A stretch of 64,000 nucleotides of DNA from Monoplex corrugatus (GCA_030674185.1 CM060312.1:76581354-76645353); one strand, 5' to 3'. Positions 1-13,475 are shown, numbered from the stretch's first letter. Numbers and translations are program-made. Notes: a model not told the origin generated them from the sequence alone.

Positions 1-884
1 TATGTTTTTACAATTAATTTGTATTTTATTTGTTTAGTTGTAAGTTAGCTCATTTCCCTTTTGTGTCTTTCGTAAGCGTAGAGTTGCATGGGCTAGCTTT
101 AAGACAGGTCCAGCAGGATCGAATGGTACAGTCTTTGAGTCGAAAATTGTTCTTTATAAAGTGATGTTTGATTTTAAGCAGCTGCTTTGGGGAACAAAAA
201 AACAAAACAAAATAACTTTTAATTGAACACATGGATGTGTATGTGGATTTGTGTGTGTGTGTGTGATTTTTTTTTGTCTTGGTTCCAGTGATTGTTAACA
301 GTGTTTCCTCTAATAATACTTAATTAAGCAAGAGATAATGTGTAATCAACTTTTTGGGGACTGTGATTTACTTCATAACTTCAAACAACTGTTACTCAAG
401 GATTGTAGCATTTGGATGTACCACTGGATCTGTCTTAGATCAAGACCTTGCTACTCTGCACACGTATTTATAATATAAGCATACTTTTAAAAAAAAATAA
501 TTTTAAAGAAAAGAAGAAAGTGAAGGAAGAATAATATACCAAAAAGAGGTGAAGGGAAGAACATACTCTAACCTTTTTGATAAAAACAGATGAACCATAA
601 CACATACAATGTTAAAGAAATTGTGAAATGATGATTATATCATATGTATTTTAATTCATAATAATAACAATGAAAACATCAGTAGTGTGATTTTTTTAAT
701 ATAAGTTACACTACAGACATTGAATTGCAAGGGGTAAAGGACGGATTGAAAACAAACAAGGTTGGGGAGGCAGGGAGTTGACATGGTAAATTCTAATGCT
801 GTTATGAAAATAGATAAATTATGAAACATATAATGTCAAAAAAGTTATAGAAATACATTGTAATAAATGTCAACTTCCTTTTTT
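1..884. other. Non-coding, nothing recognised
   Basis: AT-rich sequence without an exon-like or transposon-like feature I can name. Confidence 0.6.
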
Positions 885-955
885 CAGTCGTCAAGCACTT
901 TACAAAAGCTGAAGCGACAAAGGCAGACACACATAAAGCAAATATATGTCAACCC
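885..955 (+). repeat. Short dispersed repeat (copy also near 21610)
   Basis: AAGCACTTTACAAAAGCTGA then GACAAAGGCAGACA and TATGTCAACC parallel AAGTGCTTCACAAAGGCATG, GACAAAGGCAAACA and CTGTCAACC at 21610-21675. Such AAGCGCTTTACAAA-like sequences are common at 3' ends of invertebrate LINEs. Confidence 0.4.
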
Positions 956-1299
956 ATAACAACAACAAAACAACAACAACAACAAAAGCAATAATAACAA
1001 TAATTCTAATACTGTAATAGGTCACAGAGGCTGTTGAGGCCAACAAGGTCAGCATTTTTTGCAGTTTCCGCGTTCTTATGAAGTGCTTCCCGCTCATGTC
1101 TGATGAGGCAGTGTACAAATAGTCATCGCTAGTGTTACTGTTGTTGTTGTTGGTGATGTTGTTTTTGTTGTTGTTAGATGCCTAAAGGGTGATCCAGACT
1201 CATAGAAGCTGGCAAATATCTGTCATCTGCATACATTGACTGACTCAAGGGAGCACACATAAACACACAAGTGTACAATGCATACATCACAACTGCATA

Positions 1300-1540
1300 G
1301 CCACATGCATGCAGACACCTACTCATGCATGCATTAATGTGTGTGCATGCATGTGCACTCACGCACAGGTGCATGCATGCATTTTTCATCCATTCGAACA
1401 TATTGCATCCATGCATTTTTCACCCATTCAAACATGCGTACACACACTATGCTTCATGCTTTAAGTTTCCGACATGCTTTTATTTTGTAATGCTTTCAGT
1501 TTCTGACATGCTTTCATTTCTAATAACATTCATGTCCCAC
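1300..1540. repeat. GCATGCAT-rich tract and small tandem duplications
   Basis: Many palindromic GCATGCAT units (1305-1382). Then come two diverged copies of a unit with CATTTTTCATCCATTCGAAC (1380-1436) and two of TTTCCGACATGCTTTTATT (about 1467 and 1499). Confidence 0.6.
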
Positions 1541-1741
1541 AAATTTTACAGTCGTTTTCATGTAGATTGACAAGTGAAAATATAGGTGGGATGACAGCTA
1601 GACTGTCGTGTTTGATGTGGCTTTCATGTGAAGTGAAGAGGGCAGACGCTGAAACAGCGTTGGGCATAATTATGGTGATAGAGAGACACGATGACCTAGA
1701 AGCCCCGTAGCCAGCAGAAAGACAGGAACGGTACACGGGCA

Positions 1742-2400
1742 TTTATAAAGCGAGGAAAGCTTTTCCGTCCCCCAGTGTGCCTGCCTGCCACGCCATTGAT
1801 TTTTCCTCTCATCTATTTTGTGCCAGGAGGGGCCAATACACTGCCTCCCTCCCCACCCACTTGGTGCATCTATGGCTGGACGAATCTCACATACCCCTTC
1901 ACTTCGCGCCCTAAGGCTGGCTCAGCTCAGTGTTGATCCATTCACCTATTCAGGTTGGATGCTTTTCCTTCGCCTTGTTGTCTCCGCTGGAGTGAGATCA
2001 CGTTTTGGGGGGGATTTGGATGCATTGTGTCGGATCGATCGGGACTTGAAACTCCATTCACTGATTCCAGCTGTGTCGGTATCATTTTCAGACCTACACG
2101 TCCTCTTTTTTACAGAGACAACTGGTTGTACAGTGAATGTCGCCCATCAACAAAGTGTCTGCCTGCTACTGGTTTGGGGATACTGGTTTGGGGGCGGATT
2201 CCTATATTTTCGCTCTCCACCACATCAGTTTTTGTGCTGCTGCTGTGTCTGTCACATCATGAAACGTTTGGTTCTGATATTTTTTGCGAACAGTCGCTTT
2301 GAGCTCTAACGGCAGCATTGCTGAGCTTGCTGGAAGTCAGTTTAGCCAGCTAGTGTCTATTTTCTCGCATCCCTCCCTCACTCCCGAGATTTTTTTCAGT
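1742..2400 (+). promoter_or_regulatory. Candidate promoter and 5' untranslated exon, CpG-richer block
   Basis: A TATA-like TTTATAAAG at 1742-1750 precedes about 600 bases with clearly more CpG (for example GTCGGATCGATCGGG and CTTCGCGCC) than flanking DNA. This is the look of a transcription start region and first exon. Open frames here (1818-2309 and 1955-2302) resemble nothing I know. The target gene would be the SRPK downstream if it starts here. Confidence 0.3.
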
Positions 2401-2934
2401 GTTTGAATTTTTTAATTGTCATGTCACTGACGTTAACAGTTGCAATTCAGATTTTGTCAGACACAAAATTATATACCAGTACATTATGATTAGACCTAAT
2501 GTTTTGTTGTTAGTTTAAAACATACTGTTTCTAGTAACACTGCATTTATTCTAGTTTTTACCTCATGTCAAAGGGTGTATACATTTACAATTGTTGTTAA
2601 GGTAATGTAGGTTTTCAATATGTAACTACAAATTTTGTTAACCCTATAATAAGTGGTTTATGATGTGTGTGTGTGTGTGTGTTAGGAGCTAATAATTAAG
2701 AAAAGAAACAGTAGAATGAGATTAAAATTTTGAAAAAGAAAATGAGCCCCCATCCCTTCACACGCTTTATTCTGGTGATGATGTCACTGGAAATTATGAA
2801 ATGAGAACATATCTTTTCTAGACCAGGCCAACATTCTTCAATGTTTTACCAGTTCTAAGTGATTTGTGCCCCCATCTTTTAATGCAGTTTGTGGGTGACT
2901 GAGGTTTTTGTTTTGTTATAGTGTTACTCCTGTT

Positions 2935-3455
2935 AATGTAATAATTATTAATGTTTTAAAAGATTTGGGGATGCCAGGGGCTTTTTCAGTATAAATAGTA
3001 TCTCCACCTTCTGAAAATTCTGTGCTAGAAATTTCCTCTTTTCTGTCAGTCTTTGTTTCTTCTTTGTTCCTTTGCTTTCTGCCATTTCTTCCTATCATTT
3101 TCTGCCTTGCTGGTCCATTTACCTGTATGTGTTTGATAAAGTCTTACATACTTTCTCTTAGGATTGACAATTGGGTACATGTATTAAGTGTATTTTTGGC
3201 TCTGGGGAAATGAGATAGTTGGAAGCAAGCAATTTTTAGATAATTTAGGCCCGTTGCATGTTTTAGTTAGTGTCCTTAGTTATGTTTCAGTTTGTATTCA
3301 GGTTTGTTTGATAAATTGGATGGAGTGATCATCGCCAGGGGCATCTTCTTAGATTATGTGTGCATAATTTTGGTTTCCTTTTTTACCTGTTGAAGTATTG
3401 CATTGCAACAGTTATAGTTCTGATATGGCTCTATGCAGTCGGTTGGGCTTTAAAC
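2935..3455 (+). repeat. Dispersed repeat family, copy 1
   Basis: Shares blocks in the same order with 13125-13475 and 17425-17885: GTATAAATAGTATCTCCACC, TTGCTGGTCCATTTACCTGT, CTTAGGATTGACAATTGGGT, and GATAAATTGGATGGAGTG followed by GCCAGGGGCAT. Not coding. Identity unknown. Confidence 0.75.
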
Positions 3456-4119
3456 AAAAATTAATAAATAAGAAATATTTTTAAAAAACAACATTCAAAT
3501 AGGTTTGGAAAGAAAATAAGATCAGGGGTTTTTTTGTTTTGTTTTTTCTGCTTTGAAATGTGTATTGTGGAAAATTAAAAACGCTATAGATTTATCTCAT
3601 ATTAGCAGCCAGGTAAAAAAATTTTTTTTAAATAGGCTTTTTATTTCTGCTTTTGTTGGATTGTGTACTGTGGCAAATTTCGAAACTTTGGATTTTGTAT
3701 TTGCAGCCTGCTTGGCTTTACTGTGTCCTGTGACGGAAGTAGAGCAAATTGTCATGAGCTAGCAAAGGTTAGGAGCATTGGAAAAGTACAGTTAGGTTTT
3801 CAGCTCTCTATAGCAAGTGTAGTTTATTCAGCCATCCTCTGAGAATTAAGCTAAAGGTCAAACTGATGCTTTAGGACAGAACACAAGTGAAAGAACAAGT
3901 GTAATCCCCTTCAGTTGCTCTTCAACTCACAGCCGCAACTGTGACGCCATTCTCAACCCATTATCCCCTGTTTCTTTTTTAATAGTTTGGTTGTTATTTC
4001 TGATATTTCAAGATCATCATAGTGTTAGTAGTCACATGTTTGCATCGGGTGGAAATATTGGTTTGTTTGAAAATTTGTATGGTTCTTCAGATTGACAGTT
4101 TGGTTAGGTTGCTTTCTGT

Positions 4120-4880
4120 CATCCTTCAGCATTCTGAGTTATAAAGTAGGAGGGAAAAGACACAACTCTCTTACAGTCTCAGTTTGAGGTTGATCCTGTA
4201 CTTTGGGGAACCTCCATGTGTTGTTCAGCCTTTTGAAAGTGTTTCTGGCTTTGCTCAGCTGGCTCTTGATGTCACTGATCCTTCTTTGTGTCTGACAGTG
4301 CTCCTCACCTAGGTGAACTGAGAGGTTTGGGATATTGAGAGTCATCATCTTTGTTATCTTCTGGCTGATATTTAGGCCTACCTGTCTGTGAAGATGTTTA
4401 GATGGGACGTTTTCTCCTGCATGTTCTAGCGAGTGTGGGAGATCAGTGCCAGGTTGTCTACAGAGTCATGATCTTCCAGTGTTGAAAAAAGATTCTACCT
4501 GATGCCTCATTGTTGGTCACCAGTCGTTTGTCTTATTACTTAGTCTATGGCCTTGTTGAAGAGCAGTATTGACATTACACATCCTTGCCTTCTGTCTTTA
4601 CTTGGAAATTGTGTTCGCTGTTTCTGGCTCTACAAGTGAAGTAGGCTTAAAAGTTTCTTGACGAGGAAGGTTGCCCACTTTGACGTCCCATATGCTCAGA
4701 GTATATGCCATAGACTGTCCTTGGACTGCCCCTGTGTATGTTGTCAGAAGCTTTCTCAAAGTCACAAAGTTGATGTAGAACTGTCTCTGCTATTCTGTGC
4801 ACAGTTTGATAACTCTTCAAAGGGTGAATATTTAGAGTGTACATACTCCTTGTGTCCTGAGACCTGCCTATTCTTTCCTT
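4120..4880 (-). pseudogene. RTE-like LINE reverse transcriptase fragment
   Basis: The - strand has two broken pieces. CDFEKASDNIHRGS (about 4720-4770) corresponds to the FVDFEKAFDSIHR block of RT. ISDIKSQLSKARNTFKRLNN (about 4230-4290) corresponds to the C-terminal IKSRLSKARNAF block common in invertebrate LINEs. Stops and shifts separate them. A relic. Confidence 0.65.
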
Positions 4881-4889
4881 AATTGTTTG

Positions 4890-6060
4890 TCTACTGCATA
4901 TGAGAATCCATTGAATGATGATTTAGGCAAGGATTTTGCTTGGAATTGCCAAAACGATGGTTCCACACAAGTAATTGTAGTTACTTGTAAGTTGAGGAGG
5001 GCACTTTGCTTCAGAATCTTAAAGATGGCACTTTTTGTCCGCTTTTGGTATTTTCACTATTAGCATCCAGATTTAAATCGTTGATCAACAGTTAATCAAA
5101 ACTTCAAGCACAAACACAGAAGAGGATGTCACAGTTTCAAGCCAGTCGGTGTTGTTTTCTGTTCTTACAGCACAAATAAATGATGATGATTTTTTTTTAA
5201 ATACAGAAATAGCTTCCATGGGATCAGGTGCCCACCAGCCATTCAGTGCCTGGCTTCAGGAAGAGGCGGTGAAACACTTTACGTGTCCCATATGATCAAC
5301 CCCACTTCTCTGGCCAGGGTGGGAGGGGAAAATCACTGGCATGGTAATCTCAGTATGATCACAAACCAGGACTATTTCCTTGATCAGAATAGATCTCTAC
5401 CACGCAAGTGGAATTGTTACCTAACAAAGCTGGAGATATAAAAACCAAAACAGCAGCCTGCAGTGCTGTGTGTTGTTAGCAGGACAGTTTTCTTTGTACT
5501 CTTACTCCATTGTTTGGGAAAGGGGAGGAGAGAGTTTAGGATTCTGTTGGGTAAAAGAGTCACAAGTTTGGTAGAAAAAGATCTGCACAGAGACCATTGG
5601 TGCTTTTTTTTTTAACTTCTCCGCAGTTCTCATGATGCAGAAAGATGTAATTGATTTGTTGGCACATAGATATTCACCTTGGTGTTTTTTGTTGTTTTTT
5701 GTTAAGCAGACATAGGCATGGGTCTCTGATTGCTATCACTGCCTAGATGAATGGAATATGGGGATGGGCAGGAAAATATATGTATGACAAGTCTTATTGT
5801 AGTTGGTGTAATAAGGGAGTGTGTGTGTAGTGTGTATATGTGTGTCGTGTGAATTGAGTCATTCCATTGAAATGCAGCTGTGTCACTGGTATACCTTGTT
5901 TTGTGAAAGCTATTATTGGCTGTTTTCAATTACCGCCCTGCATATGTTCATTGTACCAGTGTGCACTCGGGCAGTGGATGAAGTCCCAAGTGAATGAAAT
6001 ATATTGCGAAAAAGTGTCCACTCTATAAAAACAGATGAGATGAGAAAAGTCAGCTTTTTT
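4890..6060. other. Non-coding, nothing recognised
   Basis: Short open frames only, none with recognisable motifs. A slightly GC-richer patch at 5220-5420 has no reading frame of note. Confidence 0.6.
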
Positions 6061-6063
6061 GGA

Positions 6064-6171
<108 letters not shown>

Positions 6172-6817
6172 CGCTTGCTCGTATTTTATGCTATTTGATT
6201 ATTGATAATCTTTTGGCAGGAGATGTTGTACTCATTCAGTATGCATGTTGTATTCAGAATATTCATTGTGATTCAGCCCACCTCAGGTATGCTGTTGTTT
6301 CATGGCCATAACACTCCTTCCCCCTCTTTCCGGGATTCCATTGTTTAGGGAAACACTCGGTTTGTAACCTCCAACACACTTCAGCTTTCAAGAAGATTGC
6401 AACTTGTTCTTTCACTGCTAAGTTCAAATCAAGGGTTTGCCTTCACTGAATCTACAGACTACATTGGAAGGATTCTATTGATTTCTGAATCATCCTGTTG
6501 ATTTAGTGATGCCAGTCTGCTGGTGCTATTTACAGATGGTCACAGTCAGGCAGCAGTTGGTGGCCTGTGGTGGTATGGGTTCAGTGGCTTACTCATAAAG
6601 TGGAGTGAGTTCAAAGACATAGATGATTCAAAATCAGATCCATTGTGGGACTGTCATTGCTGAAACGGCCGTGAAACGGTCAGTAAATCGACCATGTTAT
6701 ACTCGGAAGAGAAGGCAACTGGCTGGTGGTTTTGTGCAGATTTTTTCCTTTCAACGCCAGTAGTTAGGACGATTTGCAGTTAATTAAACAGCTTCTCTGT
6801 TACTGAGCTAGACACAT

Positions 6818-7053
6818 GTGAATGTGACTATTTCGTGGTGTCTTTGTGTCTTGCCATCATGCGACATGGTTCACACTGACGGTGACAATTGTCAGATTCC
6901 CTCAGTATCACCAATTCTCCCTACAAACACCCTCCCATCAACCACACTGTCGTCTAGCTGGCTTCCTTCAGGGTCACCTCTTTCCTCTGGATCTCTGCCT
7001 TCCGGGTCACTTTCTTCTGTGTCACTTTCTTCTCCTTCCAGGGGCAGTTGTTT
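6818..7053 (+). CDS. Possible upstream SRPK exon (Ser/Pro/Leu-rich ORF with donor)
   Basis: An open frame beginning ATG, with a second ATG in MVHTDGDNC, runs into a Ser/Pro/Leu-rich stretch ending SPSRGSC and two bases before GTGAGT. That phase matches the acceptor of exon 19101. The tail is made of short degenerate repeats of a TCTG/TCCGG type, which can stay open by chance. I found no recognisable SRPK N-terminal motif. A micro-exon starting after the CTTCCAG at about 7040 is an alternative. Confidence 0.22.
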
Positions 7054-7089
7054 GTGAGTATGAAAACTACTACTGCATGTATGATTAAC

Positions 7090-8139
7090 TCTTTATGTTC
7101 CTTTCACAGTTTAGTATGCAGATATGAGTTTGTAAGTTGTACTTGTAAGCTCCTGTTCAGCATGCATAAATATTATGTGTGCTCCAAACTTTCAAGATAG
7201 TTTTTCATTGTTGTAATGTGTAACTGAGACTCAAACATGAATGAAAGCTAAACCATTAAAGTTTTATTTTATCCTGTTTAGGAACACCACTGAAATTGCA
7301 AATAGTTATTTTATATTATCTTATGCTTCTCTGTTGTGTTCAAATAAAAATTACCACAAATACTATTGACATACTAAGTTGATTGACATTGATACAGGAT
7401 TTTATGTGAAGACCATTGCCCATACACAAACAGTTTGGGGTCGGGGTGGGGTAGTATCTCAAAAAGGGCTTAATATTAACCTGCCAGAGTGAGTAATTTT
7501 ATGTGTGATGAGAGATGTAAATATCAAAATATACTTGTGATCGAACCTGTGTAGGAATTTTTTGTTATCATTGTCAAGGTTACTGTTGGCAGGTGATGTG
7601 TTTTTTTTTTGTCGTTGGTTTTCTTTCAATGTGCATAAGTTTTTTGTCGTTGGTGTTCTTTTAATTTGCACATTTTCTACAGAAACTGTAATTTATCAAT
7701 AACTGGAGTACTGTGTCTTGCCAAACAATCTTACAGGTATATAATTACCAAGTTGTAAATGTTTCATAACTCATTACGCATGAAGATAGCAATGTTAGAA
7801 GTCCTCTTGGTTACAGGTTTTTGTATTCATTTACAACTCATTTTTCGCTACAGATCATAAGTTTTAGTTCAGCAGTTTGTCGAAAAATGATGAAAGTCTT
7901 TCCAGAATGGCTTCGTCATTATTTTTGCTGACCTGAATTAGATTTGTCATACTTGGCCATAGATAAAGCTTACCGCCTTTGCTGCTAATGTTTCTGGCTA
8001 TAGCATGTGGTGAGAAAATTTTCTAAAATACTGAAAAATTACAAGTTCAGTTTTTGTTCACTCGTATCTCCAAAACTATAGCAGTTTTTACATGTGCCTA
8101 AGCTCAGATTGTAAAGAGCAGTATATCATTTGAAAGGCC
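7090..8139. other. Non-coding, nothing recognised
   Basis: AT-rich and microsatellite-free. A TTTTTTGTCGTTGGT unit occurs twice near 7600-7650. Confidence 0.6.
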
Positions 8140-8215
8140 AAATCACACACGCACACAAACACGCACACACACACACGCGCGCGCGCACGCGCGCGCGCAC
8201 GCACGCACGCACGCA

Positions 8216-8252
<37 letters not shown>
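8140..8252 (+). repeat. (CA)n/(CG)n alternating tract
   Basis: CACACACACGCGCGCGCGCA-type alternation, with CG-rich core at about 8175-8215, then (CA)n. Purine-pyrimidine alternation over more than 100 bases, a Z-DNA-prone sequence. Confidence 0.95.
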
Positions 8253-8253
<1 letters not shown>

Positions 8254-10904
8254 CTCACTCTTACTCGCTCACTCTGGGCAGGTGGTGGGAAGAAAACTTG
8301 CTAGAAAGTGGCCTGTCTATTTCATGCCCCCATAGTCTAGGAACAAGTAACGCACTGCACCACTGAACTTGCAGCACTCAGAACACAAAGAGCTGCCTGA
8401 GTAGTGAGTAGTTAATATCATGTAACTTAATGGTCGACATTTAAATCTTCAGTCTGTAAATTATTTTAAACAAGAAGAGGAAAGGAATTGCACTAGTCAT
8501 GATTTTGTGTCAGATGAATTAGACATCAGTCCACCTTTAACTTATCAAAAAAGTAATGCAGTTGACATGTCCCAGGGTTTCTTGCCATGCAAAATGGCAT
8601 CAGCAGGTGTCCAGTTTCTCATGCCTTTCCTCAGAATACTCCAATTGTATTCATGTAGCATCTTGGTGGAAAGCTTTTGAAATTCCTTAAACACATTTGC
8701 AAATAACACATTAGCCATAAAATGAAATAGAAGGCGAAAGTTCCTGAAAATGTACAAATTACATGAAAGTCACTTGGTACATGAGATGCATTGCCACATT
8801 CTTGAACAGATAGAGCACATTAGGTTATAATTCAAGGGAATAAAAACAATTGGAACAATGACACAACATAAAACAGCTGGAACAATGGCACAACATCTAA
8901 TGTCCACATTATGCTTGAATTACATGCATATTCCACAAGTATCAGGGCCAATAACAAATGGCAAACCAGCCATATTATTTCATCAATCGGTTATTTTAAA
9001 TATTTAACACCAAAATTCTGTATGTTGAAAAATACTTTGTATGAAAACTACTAATTTATGTTATGACGTATTTGTTAAAGCTTTACATTTTTGTACTTGT
9101 TTCCAAATAAGTGTCATAAACTGGTGTTGAATACCTATCAGTAGACAGAGACTTGCCCAAACTATATACAGTATATATTATAATTTATGTGTGTAGACTG
9201 GAGGACAAAGATGGGGAAGGAGATGGCTTAGTGACAAAACAAGGAACTGCAGATATGCTTGAATTTTCTTTATTCATTAAGATAATTTCTAATAATAATA
9301 ATGATTTGATATATTTAACAAGACTGCCTGATTGGTAACTTTGAGTGTTTATTTCTAACTTGAGCGGTAGACAGGAAATATCAATTGATATTTTGCTTTA
9401 TCATATTTTTCAATAATTATTGAGACTCGGCTTGATTGGTCAGAATTGAAACTAAAACTGACTCTCGCTCGTGACAGATTTATTTTCCCATGAGAGCAAG
9501 GCTAATGGCATATCTGTTTCATGATGCAACACACAAAGAAAGGGAATAATCAGAGAAGAATTAATAATAATCAGAGAAGAATTAATAAGCAGCAATAATA
9601 ATAACCATCCAGTAATCCAGCCAATATCACAAAGAATCAGCTCTTGACTGGTTGGTCTGAAGATCTGATGAATGATCTACTCTGATGTTACAGCATCAGG
9701 TTTCTCAATTTCCTATAACGTGAAACAAGATGGTCAAACCATTCATACAATGCCCCTTTTTTAATAAAGGGAAAAATTACAGAAAGTCTACATTTTGTAC
9801 TTCTCAAACTGTCTGTGACTTTGAGGAAGCTTTATTAGAAATTAACTTCACATGCTTCAAGGACCATGGTAAACTGTCATACCAGTGATAATAGATTTTG
9901 AGTATTGCCAGAATTTTGTGAGAGAGTGCTGTTAACACACCGTCTGCAGAAAATGCTGATTTTAGGCACTTCTTGTGTTTGTTTTTGTTGTTTGTTTTGT
10001 TTTCATTTTTTGTCAGTGTGTCTTTGATCTTTAAGTTTTATTTTCCAAACTTGTTTCTGTGACTGATCAACAGTCCACAGCTTTGACCAAAATTTAGTCA
10101 AGATCTACGCATGAAATGCTTAGAAATTTTAGTTCACACACTTTTATCACACACAGATACATTTAGACACACACACCGCCACTCTCCGGTAGATATGAAA
10201 CAATTTCCCTAGAAACAAAACTTTTTTTTTTTTAAAATGGGGAGGGAGGAGAGGGGGAGGAAGGATTCTAAAAGATAATCCACAACAGAATGAAACATAT
10301 GGGTGTGCACAGAAATTGGAAAAGAACAGTATGTAATTGTCCACACCAAAAATAGAAAAATCAGCACAAACATGCATACAAAATCACTCATCCACACACG
10401 TGTGCAACTAGAGGATAACGCAGAAAAGTCTGAATCTTGCGTACTATTCCAGCAAAACTTCATCTGTGCAGGATCTTCCCAATGTGATATTTGTTTTCGC
10501 AGTACATCTTCACACCCCTGGAGTAAAAAAAAAAGATAAAGGATGGCTGGGGATTATCAATAACTTAAGCTTGTTTGTCTGTTAGCAGTTTCGTTTTCCG
10601 TCCTTTGTGTAATTGTGTGAAAAACTTACAATCTGTGTGTAAGATCATTATATCTAGATAACACATTTAAATCTGGATAACATGCTTGACACTCATTGGT
10701 GAAGTGAATTTTAAATGTTGCTTGTCCATTTCACATGTTAGGAAGTTATGGAGCACTATGGTTTTGTGCTTGAACATATTGGTGAAGTGAAGTTGATATT
10801 CTGTGTGGAGTATAATGTTTTATGTTTGACCTTCATTGGTCAAATGAATTTGATATGTGTCCGTTTGCTTCTTCTGCTTCTCCTTTTCGTCTTCTTTTTT
10901 ATTT
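8253..10904. other. Non-coding, nothing recognised
   Basis: AT-rich sequence. A small direct duplication (AATCAGAGAAGAATTAATAA) occurs at 9548-9590. No coding or transposon signal. Confidence 0.6.
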
Positions 10905-11095
10905 TTTCCACACATGCACACAAGTGCATGTGCACACACACATTGACAAACACACTGTCTCTAAAAGTACACACAAGGCAACATACATTGACACACTCTC
11001 TGTCTCTAAAAGTACACACAAGGCACACACAAGCTCACTCATACACACACACACACTCTCTCATATATACCACACACACATCTTCACACACTCAC

Positions 11096-11167
<72 letters not shown>

Positions 11168-11202
11168 CTCACCTTTACATTGACTCGGAGAGAGAGAGAG
11201 AG
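10905..11202 (+). repeat. CA-rich tract, (CT)n and short (GA)n
   Basis: CA-rich sequence with a duplicated CTCTAAAAGTACACACAAGG unit, then about 70 bases of (CT)n, then a short (GA)n at 11189-11202 that could pair with the (CT)n. Confidence 0.95.
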
Positions 11203-11214
11203 AATAGAATGAAT

Positions 11215-12650
11215 TCAGCCACGCTACCAATTCATCATCATCATTATCAGTATCAGTATCATGTGCCCAGACGCATGGCATTGGCGATCATGGCTCTCCA
11301 TACGAATCTATCTTTTGTCACAGCAGGTACATCCCCCAACCTTTGTGTCTTCATCCACTCGGCATGTCTGTCCAGTGTCTTCTCCTAGGGTCTGCCTGGT
11401 GGTGCTCCTTTTTTTTCTACAGCTTTCATGTTTGACTGGGTGCTCAAATTTATCTTGCCTCATAAAATGTGCTGTGAATGTTGCTTGTCTTTTCCTGCTG
11501 TTCTTTACTAATGTTCTTTTTGCATTTGTCTTTTTCAAGACTGTCTCATTTGATTTCTTTGCTGTCCATGGAACTCTGACATTCTTCTCAGAAACTGCAT
11601 TTCAGCACCCCCAATCTTGTTCTGACTGCATGTTGACTGCCCACGCTTCGCATCTGTATAATAGTATGGGCACTGAAGAACTCTCTTCCTGATGTTACAT
11701 GCCAGTTATTTGTTGATAAGAACACTTTTCATTTTCTTGAATGCTGTTTTAGTTTGGCCGATTCTGCTGGCTATTTCTATTAATTCTAATGTGCATCTGC
11801 CATCTGGTGAGATGACTGTTCCTAGATATTTAAACTTATCAACTTGTCTCAATATTGTTCCATTTCTATTATATTGAGCATATTTTGTTGGTCTTTTTCA
11901 TTTTCTGTAGTAAGAATGGTGTCATCTGCATAACAAAGATTAGCAATTTTTCCTCCAACCTTACCCAGGGCATTCTTCTAGGTTTCTGATGATGGTTTCA
12001 CTGTTAAGTGAAAACAAATCGGGTGACAGAACACATCCCTGCCTACCCTGCTTTTAATATTTTGGAAAGAGCTTACAGCATTTTCTATTATTGCTGCTGT
12101 TTTTCCTAATATACGTTCCTGATTGTTCTTAGATCTTTTCCATCAAAATTGAGCCTTTCTAGTTGATCAGTTCTTTGTGTCTTATCCGATCAAAAACCTT
12201 GGTAGAATCAACAGAACATAGGTATAAATTCTTATTGAATTCAGCTTTCTGTGAGAGTTGCCACGTTGTTCTTCTGCTATTTCTGTTTTGATTCTGTTCC
12301 TTGTTCTCATCATGATTATTCTTAATAAAATCTTTGTCACATGGCTCATCAAGCTGTTTGTATGATGGAGCTCCCCATTCTATAGCCCCTGCTTTTGAAT
12401 GTGAAGTGAAAATTGATTTTGACATTTCTTTATGGATTTTTCCAGTGTCATAAATTTCATTTAGGAGGACTCTCACCTTTTCAATACTGAATTCATCTAG
12501 AGCCTCAGTCATTTCTGTTATATTGTCTGATCCTGGGGCTTTTCCTGGTTTCATCTTTTTCATTGCTGCCTAACTTCATCTTTCATTGTCGGTAGTCCTT
12601 CAGCATTCTTTCTTATGCCATGTTTCCCCCTTTCTGTCACATCAAAAAGG
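11215..12650 (-). pseudogene. RTE-like LINE fragment, decayed
   Basis: The - strand open stretch 12563-12159 reads MKPGKAPGSDNI, then VLLNEIYDTGKIHKEMSKSI, and later LYLCSVDSTKVFDRIRHKEL. These are RT domain blocks (canonical KAPGPDNI and VDYTKAFDRV). Decayed coding sequence continues to about 11260 and ends in a short CAT/CAG-type repeat tail at 11225-11265. A CT/GA microsatellite abuts the 3' end. Confidence 0.75.
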
Positions 12651-13124
12651 GCTTTAGTGTACTCTCCTGGTCTATCTAATGTTTTGGTTTTTATCCATAA
12701 TAATCGTACCATCTGTAGATTTTAAGCAACCAGTTGATGTTCACATCTTACACTGCCAACGACATACATTCATATTTGGCAGTAAGCATCCAACCATACA
12801 AAACAATGCCCAATGCAGGCCCACAATTTGGACTCTTGATGATGTTGTTAGGTAAAATACAGATATCACTTCTGCATAGGACAAAGATATCAGGCAGAAA
12901 AGTATATATTGGCATGTATTATGTGCATATTTTCAAATAGAATGCAGTTCTGCTCACCAAAATCAGCTTCGCTGGTGGTCAGTCGCATTTGCTACAAATA
13001 CCATGGGGCCCGTTTGGATGTGCTTGTTGCCAGTCTGGGTGTGCTTGCCAAATAGGGACAGTGACGTGTGCATGAGCCAGAATGTTGTTATGGAAAGCAC
13101 AGAGGCTCAGAATGCTGAATATTG

Positions 13125-13475
13125 TGTTAGAATTCTTGTTTTTAATCCTTTGAGATTCCCCCGTGGGAATGTGGGGGGCTCTTGGGGTATAACTAGTATC
13201 CCCCACCTTCTAGAAATTCTGTGTGAGAAATTTCCTTTTTTCTGGCACTCTCTTTGTTGCTTTCTTCCTCCTTTTGGTTTTTGTCATCCTTCATAACATT
13301 TTGTGCCATGCTTGTCCATTCCTTTAAGTTTAACTCTAAAATACTTTCTCATACTCAGTCTTAGGATTGATAATTGGGTGCATGTAAACTGTAATGACTT
13401 CATGTGTGGCTGTAAGGAAATGCGCTGTGCAGGAGCAATTTTAGATAATTAAGGCCATTTGTAGTATTAATACGT
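13125..13475 (+). repeat. Dispersed repeat family, copy 2 (shorter)
   Basis: Contains TAGTATCCCCCACCTTCTAG, ATGCTTGTCCATTCC, CTTAGGATTGATAATTGGGT and GGAAATGCGCTGTGCAGGAG, collinear with copies 1 and 3 but lacking their right-hand part. Confidence 0.7.

Noticed and set aside
1280..1400. GCATGCAT tract as a CRISPR-like or regulatory array
   Set aside because: No regular spacer structure. It is a simple palindromic microsatellite in a eukaryotic genome.
1818..2309. 163-codon ORF as a protein-coding gene
   Set aside because: No recognisable motif, Cys/Phe/Leu-rich composition and an overlapping second frame. Better explained as a CpG-rich 5' exon or promoter region.
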